DNA of 64,000 nt, taken from positions 2,688,553-2,752,552 of the forward strand of contig OZ026565.1 of assembly GCA_964020155.1 (NCBI GenBank), read 5' to 3'. The notes under the pieces were generated by a model. The model was not told the DNA's origin. It made no database searches and saw only the letters and a list, made by a program, of their open reading frames with translations. This document shows positions 1 through 10,460 of the stretch, in pieces (within the stretch, counting starts at the first letter, position 1; the number at the start of each line of letters is the position of its first letter). The position numbers were made by a program, and so were the translations under genes. Source of the stretch: Chondrilla cf. caribensis (Eukaryota > Porifera > Demospongiae > Chondrillida > Chondrillidae).

Positions 1-318
1 ATTTCTTATTCACTGTGAATTATACGAGAATACCAATTTATGATGAAGATAGACAAAAATCTAAAAGTTTGCTGTTAAAGCAGTTTAACTAGAAATAAGT
101 TTGTTCCACTCTTGCACACCTGCATGACAATTCTTAATTGTTGTTTGGCAGGTGTTGACTAGTACACTGACCTGAGATCCTTATTCGGTAGGAGGAGAAG
201 TGGTTGGATTCGACCCAGCCCCTTGTCTACTCTCTACTCCTCTGAGCATCCCCATCCCATCAGACAACATTGCTGAGGGTACAAATAAGATTCCCTGATC
301 CCTGATCCTGACATACAT
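1..318. other. Unassigned flank, nothing recognised
   Basis: No reading frame, repeat or RNA motif could be supported here. It lies outside the recognisable repeat that bounds the Ty3/gypsy remnant. Part of it may be the missing outer end of that element's left LTR. Confidence 0.3.
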
Positions 319-400
319 ATAAGAACACAATGCCAAACTGTAATACACCTATAACATTACACACTTGATCAGTTAGTTAATTCCTATGTACTGGCAAACA
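319..400 (-). repeat. Truncated 3' LTR remnant
   Basis: About 80 bp are nearly identical to 4131-4213, including the shared strings AGAACACAATGCC and AGTTAGTTAATTCCTATG. Similarity stops abruptly on the left at about 318, so the U5 part is missing or too diverged to see. Confidence 0.6.
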
Positions 401-403
401 ACT

Positions 404-1917
404 TTACATCATGCACTTCCGCCCGTACAAAGCTCGTCCTGAGATTTGGTGCACATGTTCAGGTTTGGCCCAACCTCTTGGAAGAGTTGATGTGTACACG
501 GTCCCGAAGGTTGTAACTTCAGATGTTGGTAGATCATCAATGGCGTCGTCTTCATAGCTACTTGAGTGGGGACCTGCCTCCACAATTCTTTCCGCCCACT
601 GGGGCACTCGACCACTGCTCTTCCAGGTCTTGCCATACCAGTAGAATCCTACCGGCAAACCTGAGGGGCACTGACAGATGCGCAGCTGATGAACCTGCAA
701 GAGTCCTTCCTCTGGAAAATAAACCTTCACAACAGTGACATCTGGATCATTTATCTGGATGACACGGTATGGTCCATGCCACAGCCTCGACAGTTTCCTT
801 TGCTTTGCTGCTTCGTCTTGAGGGAAACAGACAAGCACTCAATCTCCTAATGTCAATCTCACAACTCTGGCCTTCTTGTCATACTGGTGCTTGTATCTCT
901 TCTGTTGCTAGATACTGCCAATTCTCTGGATGAGGACAAAGAAAGTGTTAGCTCCTCTCTGTAGTCCTTGAGGTCATCACTCTTGACAGTCCAAGGTGCT
1001 AGCAGAGCTGCCTCAGTGGAGGACCTCAGATCAACCCCAAAGATGGTTTCTCCTTGGTGGATTTATGAGTAGTATTACAGTACACCCACAAAACTCCAGG
1101 CAAGAACTGATCCCATTGTTTCCCAAACTTGGCAGTGTGCTTCCTTAGCATAGCTTTCAGTGTATGATTCATCCTCTTCCCCATACTGTTGCATTGCAGA
1201 TGGCCATGGTAAGCTGTGGTGTTTAGCTTGGTGGTTCCTAGGAGTTGACAAACATCCCTCATGGCCCCCACAGTCAGAAAGCAAAGCATCAGGCATGCCG
1301 AAGAAAGGAACTACTTCCTTGGTGAGCAGGTGAGCAATCCGAATTGACTTCTGCTCTGGAGTTGGGAACATGAATGGCCACTTGGTGAGGAAGTCCTGAA
1401 ACATGACAACGTAACAATTCACCCTTGCTGTCTGTGGCAATTCCATAACTTTAACAGCGAGGATCTGGAAAAGAATACTCACAGGAATAGGGTGAAGAAG
1501 GGGGGTACTGAGGTCTCCCTGTGCCCGACACGATGGTACACTCAGCACAATTCCTGGCATACTCTTGGGAATCACGGTACATGAAATCCCACCACCAGTG
1601 GCAACACAAGTGTTGTATAATCTGCTGCCAGAGAAGTGACCTGCCAATGCTTCCCAATGGTTCTCCCTTAAGATCTGCTCTCTCAGGTGAGATGGTAGTG
1701 CAACTCATGATCGGTACTTCTGCTTCGAATAAATGAAGTACAGAATTCCACTTAATACTGCAAACTGGAGTGATATGTGTGCGCTCTTCTTGGAAAACTT
1801 GTCATCATCAGGCAATGTTCCATCCTCTAAGTAGTGGATAATCATCCTCAACTCAGGATCCTTCCTCTGCTCCTGGTCATAATCATATGGGGTTGACACA
1901 GGTGGCCCTGGCTCCAA
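404..1917 (-). pseudogene. Ty3/gypsy integrase region, broken
   Basis: From right to left: a linker with the pattern DPELR...YLEDGTLPDDDK (1705-1917), a zinc-binding H2C2 region split between frames (around 1560-1650), an integrase core with the motifs DFLTKWPFMFPTPEQ and LLSDCGG (about 1270-1400), and a C-terminal SH3-like segment containing RKLSRLWHGPYRVI (404-838). Several frameshifts separate these pieces, so no active integrase can be made. The order and motifs match integrases of Ty3/gypsy elements in invertebrate genomes. Confidence 0.8.
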
Positions 1918-2804
1918 CAGCTGTGAGAGTTCCTGCAGTCCCTCTGCAAGTACACAGCAACCTGAACAGCATCATGTTTGCTGTCATCACTTCAAATGGC
2001 AAGCAATGGCCGCAAGCGGGCATCAACCTTGCATTCTCCTTCCCTGGGCGAGATACGATCTCGACTTCTGCACCTCCACTTGAAAACACCTTGGACCACC
2101 ATCTGGCATGTTTTCCAGTTTGACTTGGTGTCTGAAGTACTGCCTTGACTGCAGAGTGTTCAGTGATGACCTTCACCAAGTGCCCATAGAGATAGGCGTA
2201 GAAGTGGTGCATAGCCCAGATCACAGTGAGAGACTCCAGTTCGGAGATGCCATATTTCCTCTCTGGTGAAGACAAGGAACTGCTAGCATAGGCCACTAGG
2301 TGTAGGACTCCAGAATGCTTCTGCAACAGAACAGCACCCAGTCCCTTTGTACACACATCTGTCTCCAGCACAAAGGGAAAATTGAAGTCGGGGTAGGCTA
2401 GGATCAGTGCTAAGGAAAGTACTTCCTTCAGCTGGTCAAATGCAGGTACCCATCAGTCCAGATAAAAGCAACATCCTTCCTGGCAAAGTAGTGCACTGGT
2501 GAAGCCAACATTGCAAAGCCCTTCATGAAGTGACTGTAGTAGGACGCAAACCCCAAAACTGGCAAACAGCGGACACATCAGTAGGAATGGTGAAATAGCG
2601 AACCACAGCCACTTGGCTCTCCTTCAGTAATAACCCCTGGGGAGTGAGGACATGGGCAAGGTACTCTATGGACCTTCTGATGAAACAGCATTTGCTGGGT
2701 TTCAGCATAAGACCGGCTTGCCTTAGCTTGCCCAGGTCTACTCGCAGGTGCTCAATGCAATCTTCGATTGTACACGAAAACAGAAGCACGTCATCAATGT
2801 ACAC
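1883..2804 (-). pseudogene. Ty3/gypsy reverse transcriptase and RNase H, broken
   Basis: The segment 2523-2804 holds the RT palm motif YIDDVLLFS followed by the usual thumb sequence with LKPSKCCF. The segment 1883-2371 is RNase H, with the first catalytic aspartate in TDVCTKGLGAVLLQ and a downstream ELESLTVIWA. The frames do not join, and about 150 bp between them are degenerate. This is the best-preserved part of the element. Confidence 0.85.
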
Positions 2805-2893
2805 ATCAACAGTCAGGATCGACCATCTTCAGGATTAGCGTCTTCCAGGCTCGTTGCATGTCTCCCCTATCTCTATCTTCCAGGCAGAAAACA

Positions 2894-3840
2894 TCATGGT
2901 ATTCCTCCAACAGCAACAGGAATGCATGAACTTGGGACAGAGTGCCGAAGCTCCAATCCCCTCGCCGAATGAGTCTCACAGCTTCTTCTTCCTGGCATGG
3001 ATAGTGTCACTTTCTCGTCTTCAGTACTAGTGACACAATGGGTCTGGAGAACCTGCGGAGGTGGCTCTTCATGATTCTCATCTCTCAGGGGTAAAGAAAC
3101 ACATTTGTCAGGAGGCTCAAGGACATCAGTAAAAGTTTCTACCCCAATACTTTCTTCCTGGTCAACCTGTAGTGTTCCACTAGACAAGTTGGACAACATA
3201 ACCTTGGCCACCCCATTCTCATCCGGGATTACTAGGGTATCAGACAGCTGGACCCTGCTATGCCCGGTGTAGGGGTCATTGACCTTGATGAGGACAGCAC
3301 CCTTGATGGAAGGGACGGGTGGGCGTTATCCACTGCATCCTGCATGCCTCAAGAGATCAGCACGAAGGGTCACGTTGAACTCCTTCTCTGCAGTAAATAG
3401 ATCTGTCACATTTAACAAATCCTCTCTCATCGTTTCATTCTCCTGTGACAAAGCTCGCAATATATGAAGTCAGATAGTTTGCTTTGGTTACTGGGCTGGT
3501 GTCCAGAAATAAGTCGCCCTCTTCTAACAGGGACAGCTTAACCTCCACTGAGATGGACTCACTCACCAGCACTTGAATATTGGCAGGTTCTCTTCCATAT
3601 TCTTCGGAATTGTTTGCCTTCGATAAGCTGACGTATCTGGTCACCAGACGCAGTTGTTGGCAGAGAAAAAGCCTCACAGATCTGATTAAGATGTTGATTC
3701 GTTTCTCTCTTGGAATTCAGAGGCAGTACCTTGCTGCTCGGCGACTCCGTCTGAGGCAATTGGCCATCCTCGCCACAATCGTTCTCCCATCGGACACTAT
3801 ACTCTGCCATCGCCACACAGGCTACAAACGCGCAGGTTGA
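2894..3840 (-). pseudogene. Ty3/gypsy gag N-terminus joined to pre-RT region
   Basis: The segment 3559-3840 starts MAMAEYSVRW and contains ICEAFSLPTTASGDQIRQ, which looks like the SAP-like N-terminal module of some invertebrate gypsy gag proteins. The segment 3435-3677 continues with REPANIQVLVSES. The segment 2894-3320 is the beta-rich region that precedes RT (VKVNDPYTGHSRVQLSDTLV and following). The nucleocapsid and protease that should lie between them are missing. The gag identification rests on pattern recognition only. Confidence 0.5.
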
Positions 3841-4045
3841 TATGGCAGTAACGTAAGGTTATCAACTCATAGGCCCTCTAGCTAACTGGACCGTTTCATC
3901 CTACAAAAAACGAGTGCCGCATGGGACAACTTCACTCTGGTATATCGAACAGGAGTGGCTTTGGTGCCTCCTTGGTCAATGCTTCGTGCGACTAAATGTT
4001 GGCGTATGAGACTTTGAAGGTACAAATCTCAGGCTGGACCCCAAC

Positions 4046-4213
4046 TGTAACCGAGCAGCGTGGTTCTCTTTGCGTTATTATCAAGAAAACAGCATGCCCA
4101 CTACAACATGTCGTAGCTAGCTACGTACTAATAAGAACACAATGCCTAACTGTAATACACCTATAACACTACATATGTAATCAGTTAGTTAATTCCTATG
4201 TACTGTCAAACCA
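4046..4213 (-). repeat. 5' LTR remnant
   Basis: The segment starts with TGTAAC at 4046 (the inner end of an LTR on the minus strand) and contains the 80-bp block shared with 319-400. The junction at 4213 is placed by where that similarity ends. Just beyond it is a short palindrome (about 4211-4252) built on CCATAGACA and TCTATAG. Confidence 0.5.
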
Positions 4214-4432
4214 TAGACAAGCTAAACTACGTAGTTTAGAGTGTCTATAGTCAAACAATGTTACACATGAACTCAATACTAAGTAATATAAATATGTACG
4301 TACATACATGGGGCGGTTCTCAGACCTGTTGATGTGTCCATTGTGTTCATGGAGCTAGGGAACTGCACTGGTTAGGTGACTGGTGTGTATGCTCCTGTCA
4401 TTATACAAGTGTCCAGACCCACTTTTAAACAG

Positions 4433-4635
4433 AAAATGAAGATTTTCTCTTGTACTCGTCTACAACTATTGCCTCGTTTGGAGTGGGCATGACTGAATCC
4501 TCCAGCTTTACTGTGAGAATTATTGACGACAATTTTCCTGAGGAGAATAAAGACTTCACTTTCAGAGGAGTACTTGATGCTGACACAGGAGCTAGGGTTG
4601 AAATTATCCCTCCTAACCCACAAGTGGCAATTATT
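4433..4635 (+). CDS. Calx-beta domain exon (partial gene)
   Basis: The reading frame is open from an acceptor AG at 4431-4432 to a donor GTGAGT at 4636, encoding 67 residues. The peptide has the Calx-beta signature FTVRIIDDNFPEENKDFTF followed by a beta strand ending in VAIIV. Calx-beta modules bind calcium in Na/Ca exchangers and in large extracellular adhesion proteins. Here the module probably belongs to a secreted or surface protein, since no exchanger sequence is nearby. The exon is intact, but its gene cannot be traced upstream because the gypsy remnant lies there. Confidence 0.7.
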
Positions 4636-4712
4636 GTGAGTCAGCACATACACCAGGGTCAGGAAAGTATCAGATTCTATGATCTCTAATATCTGCAGCT
4701 GACATTGTAAAG

Positions 4713-4849
4713 ATTTCACTTCAACATCTTACCTAACTGTGAGGGAGAACTCATCAAGTGTATCACTACAACTACAGAGTAGTAGAGTGTGTGGGAAGAG
4801 TTTTCTGTGTCCTTCATTTGTAATCAAGTCCTTCCACTTGAAGCTAAAG
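4713..4849 (+). CDS. Possible Calx-beta N-terminal half exon
   Basis: The stretch between an AG at 4711-4712 and a GTATGA donor-like site at 4850 is open and reads SYLTVRENSSSVSLQLQSS, which resembles the first two strands of a Calx-beta module (xYTVxEN...). The second half does not fit the family, so the exon may be degenerate. It sits between two clearer Calx-beta exons in the same orientation. Confidence 0.35.
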
Positions 4850-5026
4850 GTATGAAGTTACACACACTGAAAGTAGCTTATTCTGAATTTCAAAGAAATG
4901 CTTAAATTGAAGAAAACACTTACGCTTACAAATGAACACTTATTGTGTTTCTCAAAGGTTGTATATACATAACAATTACTTATTTATTTTGAAAAACTTG
5001 AAAACACAACATATGTAAATAGGTGT

Positions 5027-5185
5027 ACAGTATATAAGCATGTATACCAAACCCCCGTATAATATGTGTATATGGGTGTATATTCATAGAGATGTATGTT
5101 TATGTACAGTATATAAGCATGTATACCAAACCCCAGTATAATATGTGTATATGGGTGTATACTCATAGAGACGTATGTTTATATA
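5027..5185. repeat. Two-copy tandem repeat, period 79 bp
   Basis: The block beginning ACAGTATATAAGCATG at 5027 recurs at 5106 with few changes. It lies in the presumed intron between Calx-beta exons. Confidence 0.8.
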
Positions 5186-5190
5186 AACAT

Positions 5191-5460
5191 GTATCCTGAT
5201 TGGTGGCAACATCAAAGAGATCAAATGGGATATGGACCATATGTATCCCTGAGATCTCAAGAAGTGATAAATGATTGATCAATTAACCACTGAAAGGTCA
5301 GCAGGTGGCTAATCAGGATACATGTTGAATCATCTTTGGAGAGGAGACACAAATGGAATTGATCCCTAGATGGTTTGGGCTTTGCTCTCAGTATCTCATT
5401 CAATTGCAAAGGATCCATTTCCTGTGTCTCTTTCCTAAACGTGATTCAATGTGCATGAGC
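5191..5460. repeat. Dispersed repeat, copy A
   Basis: Similarity to 58181-58450 is visible in order along the segment: GTATCCTGRTTGGTGG, GAAAGGTCAGCA, GGCTAATCAGGATA, and a stretch translating as VSHS.KDP.PV. The first 131 bp form an imperfect palindrome (GTATCCTGATT at 5191, AATCAGGATAC at 5311). It is probably an old transposable-element fragment of unknown class. Confidence 0.5.
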
Positions 5461-5609
5461 TCACTGTAGCCATCATATGTGTGGAATAGGATAGTAAAAT
5501 CACTTGATTACACCATGAATATTGTAGGTACACTCAGGATGTGTATGGTCATTGACACACAGACTGGCTAGTATTATTATACAATTCACATCTTCTCAAA
5601 ATTATGTAG

Positions 5610-5816
5610 ATGAAGATGATTTCACAGCATGTACTCACACTGTACAGTTTGGAGAGAGTAGTAATGTTTCCAGTACAGCTGAGATTACAATAGTGGAGGA
5701 TTCATTGCCATAATGTACTGAATCCCTCATCTGTGTCATCTTGAGACCGATAAGGGAAATTGGTATTGTCAGTGGAGATCCTGACACAATCACTGTTGTT
5801 ATTGAAGATGATGATG
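5610..5816 (+). pseudogene. Calx-beta exon with in-frame stop
   Basis: Between AG at 5608-5609 and the donor GTGAGT at 5817, a phase 1-1 exon encodes a recognisable Calx-beta module: TVQFGESS, AEITIVEDSLP, then GDPDTITVVIEDDD. A TAA at 5711-5713 interrupts it immediately after EDSLP, where the family normally has an acidic residue. This is either a nonsense mutation in a decaying gene or a sequencing error. Phase-symmetric exons are typical of repeated Calx-beta modules. Confidence 0.65.
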
Positions 5817-5989
5817 GTGAGTGCAGCTCATTCACAATATCCATGTGCCATAGCTATGAGTGAGATTATTGCCACAATTGACCAGTCTGATAATAATTAT
5901 ATATAAGTTTATTCAATGCAGTAGCAGGGCTTGAAAAATAAACTGTTTGTCTCTAATATATGATAGTTCACATTGAGTAATGAACATTT

Positions 5990-6230
5990 CTGTATACCGT
6001 GGGTCTGGTGTATACCGTGGGCCTGGTGTATACTCTGGGTCTGGTGTATACCGTGCACATGGGTCTGGTGTATACCTTGGGCCTGGTATAATATCATGGG
6101 CCTGGTGTATACTCTGGGTCTGGTGTATACCGTGGGCCTGATGTAATACCATGGGCCTGGTGTATACCGTGGTCTGGTGTATGAATGCCATAGGTGCTAT
6201 ATACCGTGGGTCTGCAGGTGTATGTATAAT
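5990..6230. repeat. Minisatellite, about 18-bp unit
   Basis: The unit GTATACCGTGGGTCTGGT and its variants (GTATACTCTGGGCCTGGT) repeat about a dozen times with small length changes. The repeat makes long but meaningless reading frames. Confidence 0.85.
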
Positions 6231-6454
6231 ATGGGTATAATTCATTCCATAGGTTTGCAATTGGTATTTCTGCATACATTATTGTAAATGTTATCTATTA
6301 TTATTATTATTGTTAAATGTTATCTATTATTGTTTTTTTTTACTAAATTAGAGATATAGAGCTCAAAATTCCTTTCAATATGGAACTACTGTATTCAGCA
6401 ATATGCTGGTTTGGGACAAGTTGTAGCTGATGCAAACATACATTATGGCATATA

Positions 6455-6531
6455 CATACGTATACAAGGAAGACAACCCATACTATATACCACTCAATGG
6501 AAGAAGACTTTCACACTACATACACTGATCC
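6455..6531 (+). other. Exon-like repeat unit, copy 1
   Basis: Open stretch ending CTGATCCTTGAG before GTGAAG. Its translation (GRQPI.YTT...KTFTLHT.ILE) resembles units at 8170-8258, 8716-8790 and 10461-10527, all ending near a QTQILE-like peptide at a GTGA donor. It is probably a duplicated exon of the secreted-protein cluster. Its function is unknown. Confidence 0.35.
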
Positions 6532-6877
6532 TTGAGGTGAAGTGTTGTTCGACAGCACACAACCATTAACCAACCACTAGAATAACACCATCCTGTCACA
6601 TTTTACTTTCAATTTACACTACTATGCCACCATGACAACTCAACTTGTATCCTGGTTGAGGGGTGGATCAAAGGAAAAACTGTGCGTACATAAGCCATGT
6701 AGCACAGGTCAGTGATACAGCACAGGTCACCAGACTGGTTTCATTGTTAGGATAAATTGCGTGAGAACAAGGCAGGAAATTAGTAAACACATTTCTATTG
6801 CATATAATATGTTGTATTGGACTATGCGCATATTTGCTGTATAAATTTTCTATCAATCACCACACCAGGATACAAGA

Positions 6878-7000
6878 TAGTTATATCCTGCCTAGGTGTG
6901 CTGCAGCAGATAAAGTGCTAACAGATTACCTCGGGCTTCGCCCTCGGTAATCAATTAGCACTTTATATCTGCTACAGCACACCTAGGCAGGATATAACTA
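6878..7000. repeat. Long hairpin-forming inverted repeat
   Basis: Arms of about 50 nt (starting TAGTTATATCCTGCC and ending GGCAGGATATAACTA) pair almost completely around a short core with TCGGGCTTCGCCCTCGG. The compact near-perfect palindrome has no reading frame, which fits a foldback MITE-like element. Confidence 0.85.
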
Positions 7001-7049
7001 TTACATATATCATTGTTATCCTCAACTTCAGTTATAAGGCGATAGGTGA

Positions 7050-7245
7050 GTTAGCAGAATCAGCTATCACTAGAGGATTACTGACAGGAAGAGAGGAAGT
7101 TCAGAGATGAACAGGAGAAAGAACAATGTTCTCTAAGGTCACTCTTCTCCTTGGGATAATTTCAGTGGTAATATATTTCACGAATAGTGTACCAGGACTG
7201 TGTGCACAGTGGGTAAAGGATATGGTGTGTGGTTGATTTGCAACA
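7050..7245 (+). repeat. Segmental duplication, copy 1 (partner 9236-9430)
   Basis: The two blocks share ATCAGCT.TCACTAGAGG, GACAGGAAGAGAGGA, AGAACAATGTTCTCTAAGG and CAGTGGGTAAAGGA in the same order and orientation. Each contains a signal-peptide-like exon. A shortened third trace begins at 8568 (GGAACAGCTATCACTAGAGG). Confidence 0.8.
7126..7212 (+). CDS. Signal-peptide exon of unknown secreted protein
   Basis: The ATG at 7126 opens 29 codons (MFSKVTLLLGIISVVIYF, then TNSVPGLCAQW) and ends at a donor GTAAAG at 7213. A basic residue followed by a hydrophobic stretch and a small-residue cleavage region are typical of a signal peptide. The downstream exon could not be assigned because a 300-bp CA repeat begins about 40 bp after the donor. 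The duplicate at 9309 lies upstream of a fibrinogen-related domain, so this copy may once have led into a similar protein. Confidence 0.5.
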
Positions 7246-7248
7246 AAC

Positions 7249-8145
<897 letters not shown>

Positions 8146-8169
8146 GTGATATGGCACACAATGTAGTGA

Positions 8170-8258
8170 TGTAGCACACAGTGTTAACAGAAGGGAAATA
8201 ACCCATATCAGCACACGAGTAAGACCCCATCACTGCAGACACAGATCTTTGAGGTGAC
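8170..8258 (+). other. Exon-like repeat unit, copy 2
   Basis: Nucleotide similarity to the 8690-8800 block covers GTAG.ACACAG.GTT.ACAGAAGGGA and the run to CAGACACAGATC. One frame reads GNNPYQHTSKTPSLQTQIFE and stops at a GTGACA donor-like site. Confidence 0.4.
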
Positions 8259-8303
8259 ATGTAGTGATGATGTGTGAACTACGTATAACTGGAACAGCTA
8301 TCA

Positions 8304-8567
8304 TAAATTCAATGTAATTCACTAGCCAAATAATTTTTACACCAAACGTTTCGACAGCTGACTGCTGTCTTCTTCAGTGGTATGGAATACAGATTGTGAG
8401 TGCGCCTTTTATGCGTGTGGTGACAGGTGATGATAAGATGATGTGTGAATAATAATAAGGCGGGTGGTGAAATGATGTAAGAATAATAATGAAGGTACTG
8501 GGGGACTAAAATAGTTGTTGGTATGTGGTGGGTAATGTAACACCTAGCCGTTCAACCATTTTCGCAT
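8304..8567 (-). mobile_element. Short Penelope-type insert with 13-bp target duplication
   Basis: The 264-bp segment is flanked by identical copies of GGAACAGCTATCA at 8291-8303 and 8568-8580, and removing it restores the continuous block shared with 7050 and 9236. Near its left end the minus strand reads CTGAAGA, a perfect 6-bp hairpin, then GAAACGTT, the arrangement found in terminal repeats of Penelope-like elements. Assignment to Penelope rests on that motif and on the Penelope RT 3 kb away. It has no intact reading frame. Confidence 0.65.
8341..8383 (-). ncRNA. Hammerhead-ribozyme-like core
   Basis: Minus strand, 5' to 3': ATACCA, CTGAAGA (fits CUGANGA), a hairpin with arms GACAGC/GCTGTC, GAAAC, GTT, then TGGTGT, which pairs with the leading ATACCA (one G-T wobble). 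This is the order stem I, core, stem II, core, cleavage triplet GUH, stem I. Stem III is reduced to the palindrome AACGTT, so it could form only between two RNAs or in a tandem copy. Activity is untested. Confidence 0.5.
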
Positions 8568-8715
8568 GGAACAGCTATCACTAGAGGAATACTGTTATTT
8601 ATACATATTGTGTACTATAGATCTGATTATATTGTATTTATATAAGACATACACAATAAGTGTACTGGTCTATGTTACTACGTACATAGCATGACATGGT
8701 ACACAATGCAGTGCA

Positions 8716-8790
8716 TGTAGTACACAGAGTTGACAGAAGGGATACAACCCATACCAGCACACAAAGAATACCTTCACACAACAGACACAG
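8716..8790 (+). other. Exon-like repeat unit, copy 3
   Basis: The closest relative is copy 2. One frame reads GYNPYQHTKNTFTQQTQIL, but the expected donor is mutated (CTTTAAATGA instead of CTTGAGGTGA), so this copy looks dead as an exon end. Confidence 0.4.
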
Positions 8791-8799
8791 ATCCTTTAA

Positions 8800-9048
8800 A
8801 TGACATGTGAAACAGATGCTCTTATAGCTGAGAAAGCACTTATATTATTAATACAAGAGAACAAACTATACCAGTGTACAAATAAGACCCTCCATACTAT
8901 GAGTGTGCATACTGCACATAGGATGTTACAGTATAAATACACATTAGGAGGACAACCACCAACAGCACAACAAGAAGATGTGTACTCTACAGACAAGGTT
9001 CTTTGTGGTGAGACTGAACAGGTTCTGCTACATGCCATCAATAATTGA
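8800..9048 (+). CDS. Hypothetical exon, unknown
   Basis: An 82-codon open stretch starts at ATG (MTCETDALIAEKALILLI...) and ends in HAINN before a stop. Composition looks protein-like (few repeats, four cysteines), but no family was recognised. It directly continues exon-like unit 3. It may be a terminal exon of one of the duplicated secreted-protein genes, or chance. Confidence 0.25.
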   Translation: MTCETDALIAEKALILLIQENKLYQCTNKTLHTMSVHTAHRMLQYKYTLGGQPPTAQQEDVYSTDKVLCGETEQVLLHAINN

Positions 9049-9235
9049 TTACTGTCACAACACACAGCATGACAGTGCCTACTACATCACCCTGGCATTG
9101 TGAATCACCATAACTCAACATACATAAATATAGGGCAGTTTACATGTTAAGTCGCCTTGGTAACATAAAATTGCCATGACAACTAAATATATGTTATTCT
9201 CATCCTTTACTATGGATATACAAGATGTGCTAATT

Positions 9236-9430
9236 CTAAGAATCAGCTGTCACTAGAGGAATACTGACAGGAAGAGAGGATGTTCAGAGAAGAACAAGAG
9301 AAAGAACAATGTTCTCTAAGGTCACTATTTTCCTTGGGATAATGTCAGTGGCAGCATTTTGACAAATTAACTTGGTACAATAGTGTACCAGCACTGTGCA
9401 CACAGTGGGTAAAGGACATGTGGTGTGCCT
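9236..9430 (+). repeat. Segmental duplication, copy 2 (partner 7050-7245)
   Basis: Same order of shared blocks as copy 1, including GTTCTCTAAGGTCACT and GTGCACACAGTGGGTAAAG. An extra ~15 bp near 9355-9375 disrupts the frame that is open in copy 1. Confidence 0.8.
9309..9362 (+). pseudogene. Second copy of the signal-peptide exon, frame lost
   Basis: The ATG at 9309 reads MFSKVTIFLGIMSVAAF and then meets TGA, while the conserved donor CAGTGGGTAAAG still lies downstream near 9405-9416. Relative to copy 1 a small insertion shifts the frame, so this exon probably no longer encodes a full leader. Confidence 0.5.
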
Positions 9431-9675
9431 AATTCATATCAAACAATACACATACACATGTATGAACAGTATATTCTAACATACGTCCATACTGTAGAAT
9501 ACGAAATGGATTATAATATTATTGTACTGCACATGTGGCCTAGGCCTGATGTCTATCAATATCACTATGTGCATAGTACTTTACTACGTCAGTCCACATT
9601 GTCAGAGACGATATGTGTCACTGTTAATGCAAAGGGGGTCAGATGCGAACATTACAAACACCATCATTTGTACAG

Positions 9676-10215
9676 GTAATGCTAAATGTCATGATCACAA
9701 CACCTTTCAACAAACATCACCACCATGTGGATGTGAACAGGTTTATTCTGATGTGTGTTCCCATTCTGGGGTTTACACCATGGACTGTGGGTGTGGACCC
9801 GTCACTGCTCATTGCAACATGGAAGGAAACTGGGCTATCTTCCAGAGAAGATTCAATGGAGCAGTTGGATTCTATCGAAATTGGACTGAATATGTCAATG
9901 GATTTGGAACCCCCCGAGGAGAGTACTGGATGGAACTCAACAACATCCACTGCATGACAAACACTTATCCTGGAACTAAACTGAGGGTGGAGTTAGGAGA
10001 CTGGGAAGGTAAGTCTTACTATGCTGAATACTCCCAGTTTATAGTTGGAGACAATAGTACTAGCTATAAATTAAACAATAAACAGTGTTGGGATACAGTG
10101 GGAATGTTGCAGATAAGCTCTCCCCCACAATGGACTAATGTTCTCTACCTACAACCAAGATCATGACAGTTTGAGTAGAAATTGTGCAGTTGAATACATC
10201 ACACCCTGCATGATA
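9676..10215 (+). pseudogene. Fibrinogen-related domain (FReD), frameshifted
   Basis: From an acceptor-like CAG at 9675 the frame encodes CGCEQVY, CNMEGNWAIFQRRFNG, FYRNWTEYVNGFG, RGEYWMELNNIH and LRVELGDWEGK, an unmistakable fibrinogen C-terminal domain. Near 10127 the frame slips by one base; the next frame restores NGLMFSTYNQDHD and CAVEYITPC, the calcium-binding and C-terminal cysteine region. The expected WWY segment after CAVEY is absent, so the domain is also incomplete. FReDs act in secreted lectins and clotting-like proteins. Either the gene is a pseudogene or the base is an assembly error. Confidence 0.8.
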
Positions 10216-10460
10216 CTCAGTGACATATGTATAATATATCCCAATATGTATATATGGTGAAAGTGATATTTCCTTTGAAATAATCTCAACTATTAAACAA
10301 ACTGGCTGTTGACTTGTATAACAGTGTAACTTTCCTATATATTATGACAGAAATTGAATATAAAATGGCTTCCAATGTGACCGGCACATACGTACCATAG
10401 CAACATGAAAGTTTGGGAAAAAATACTAGCTGTAGTATGAACAACTGTTAGTGCATATAC

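Larger units (their letters stand above)
319..4213 (-). mobile_element. Degenerate Ty3/gypsy LTR retrotransposon
   Basis: Minus-strand fragments run in gypsy order from right to left: gag-like N-terminus, pre-RT region, reverse transcriptase, RNase H and integrase. They are broken by stops and frameshifts. The body is bounded by two related direct repeats (319-400 and about 4131-4213). The stretch between gag and RT is too short for a complete gag and protease, so the element is an internal-deletion derivative as well as a pseudogene. A primer-binding-site-like stretch starting TGGGGTCC on the minus strand lies just inside the right repeat, near 4043. The family assignment is firm; the outer boundaries are not. 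Confidence 0.85.
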
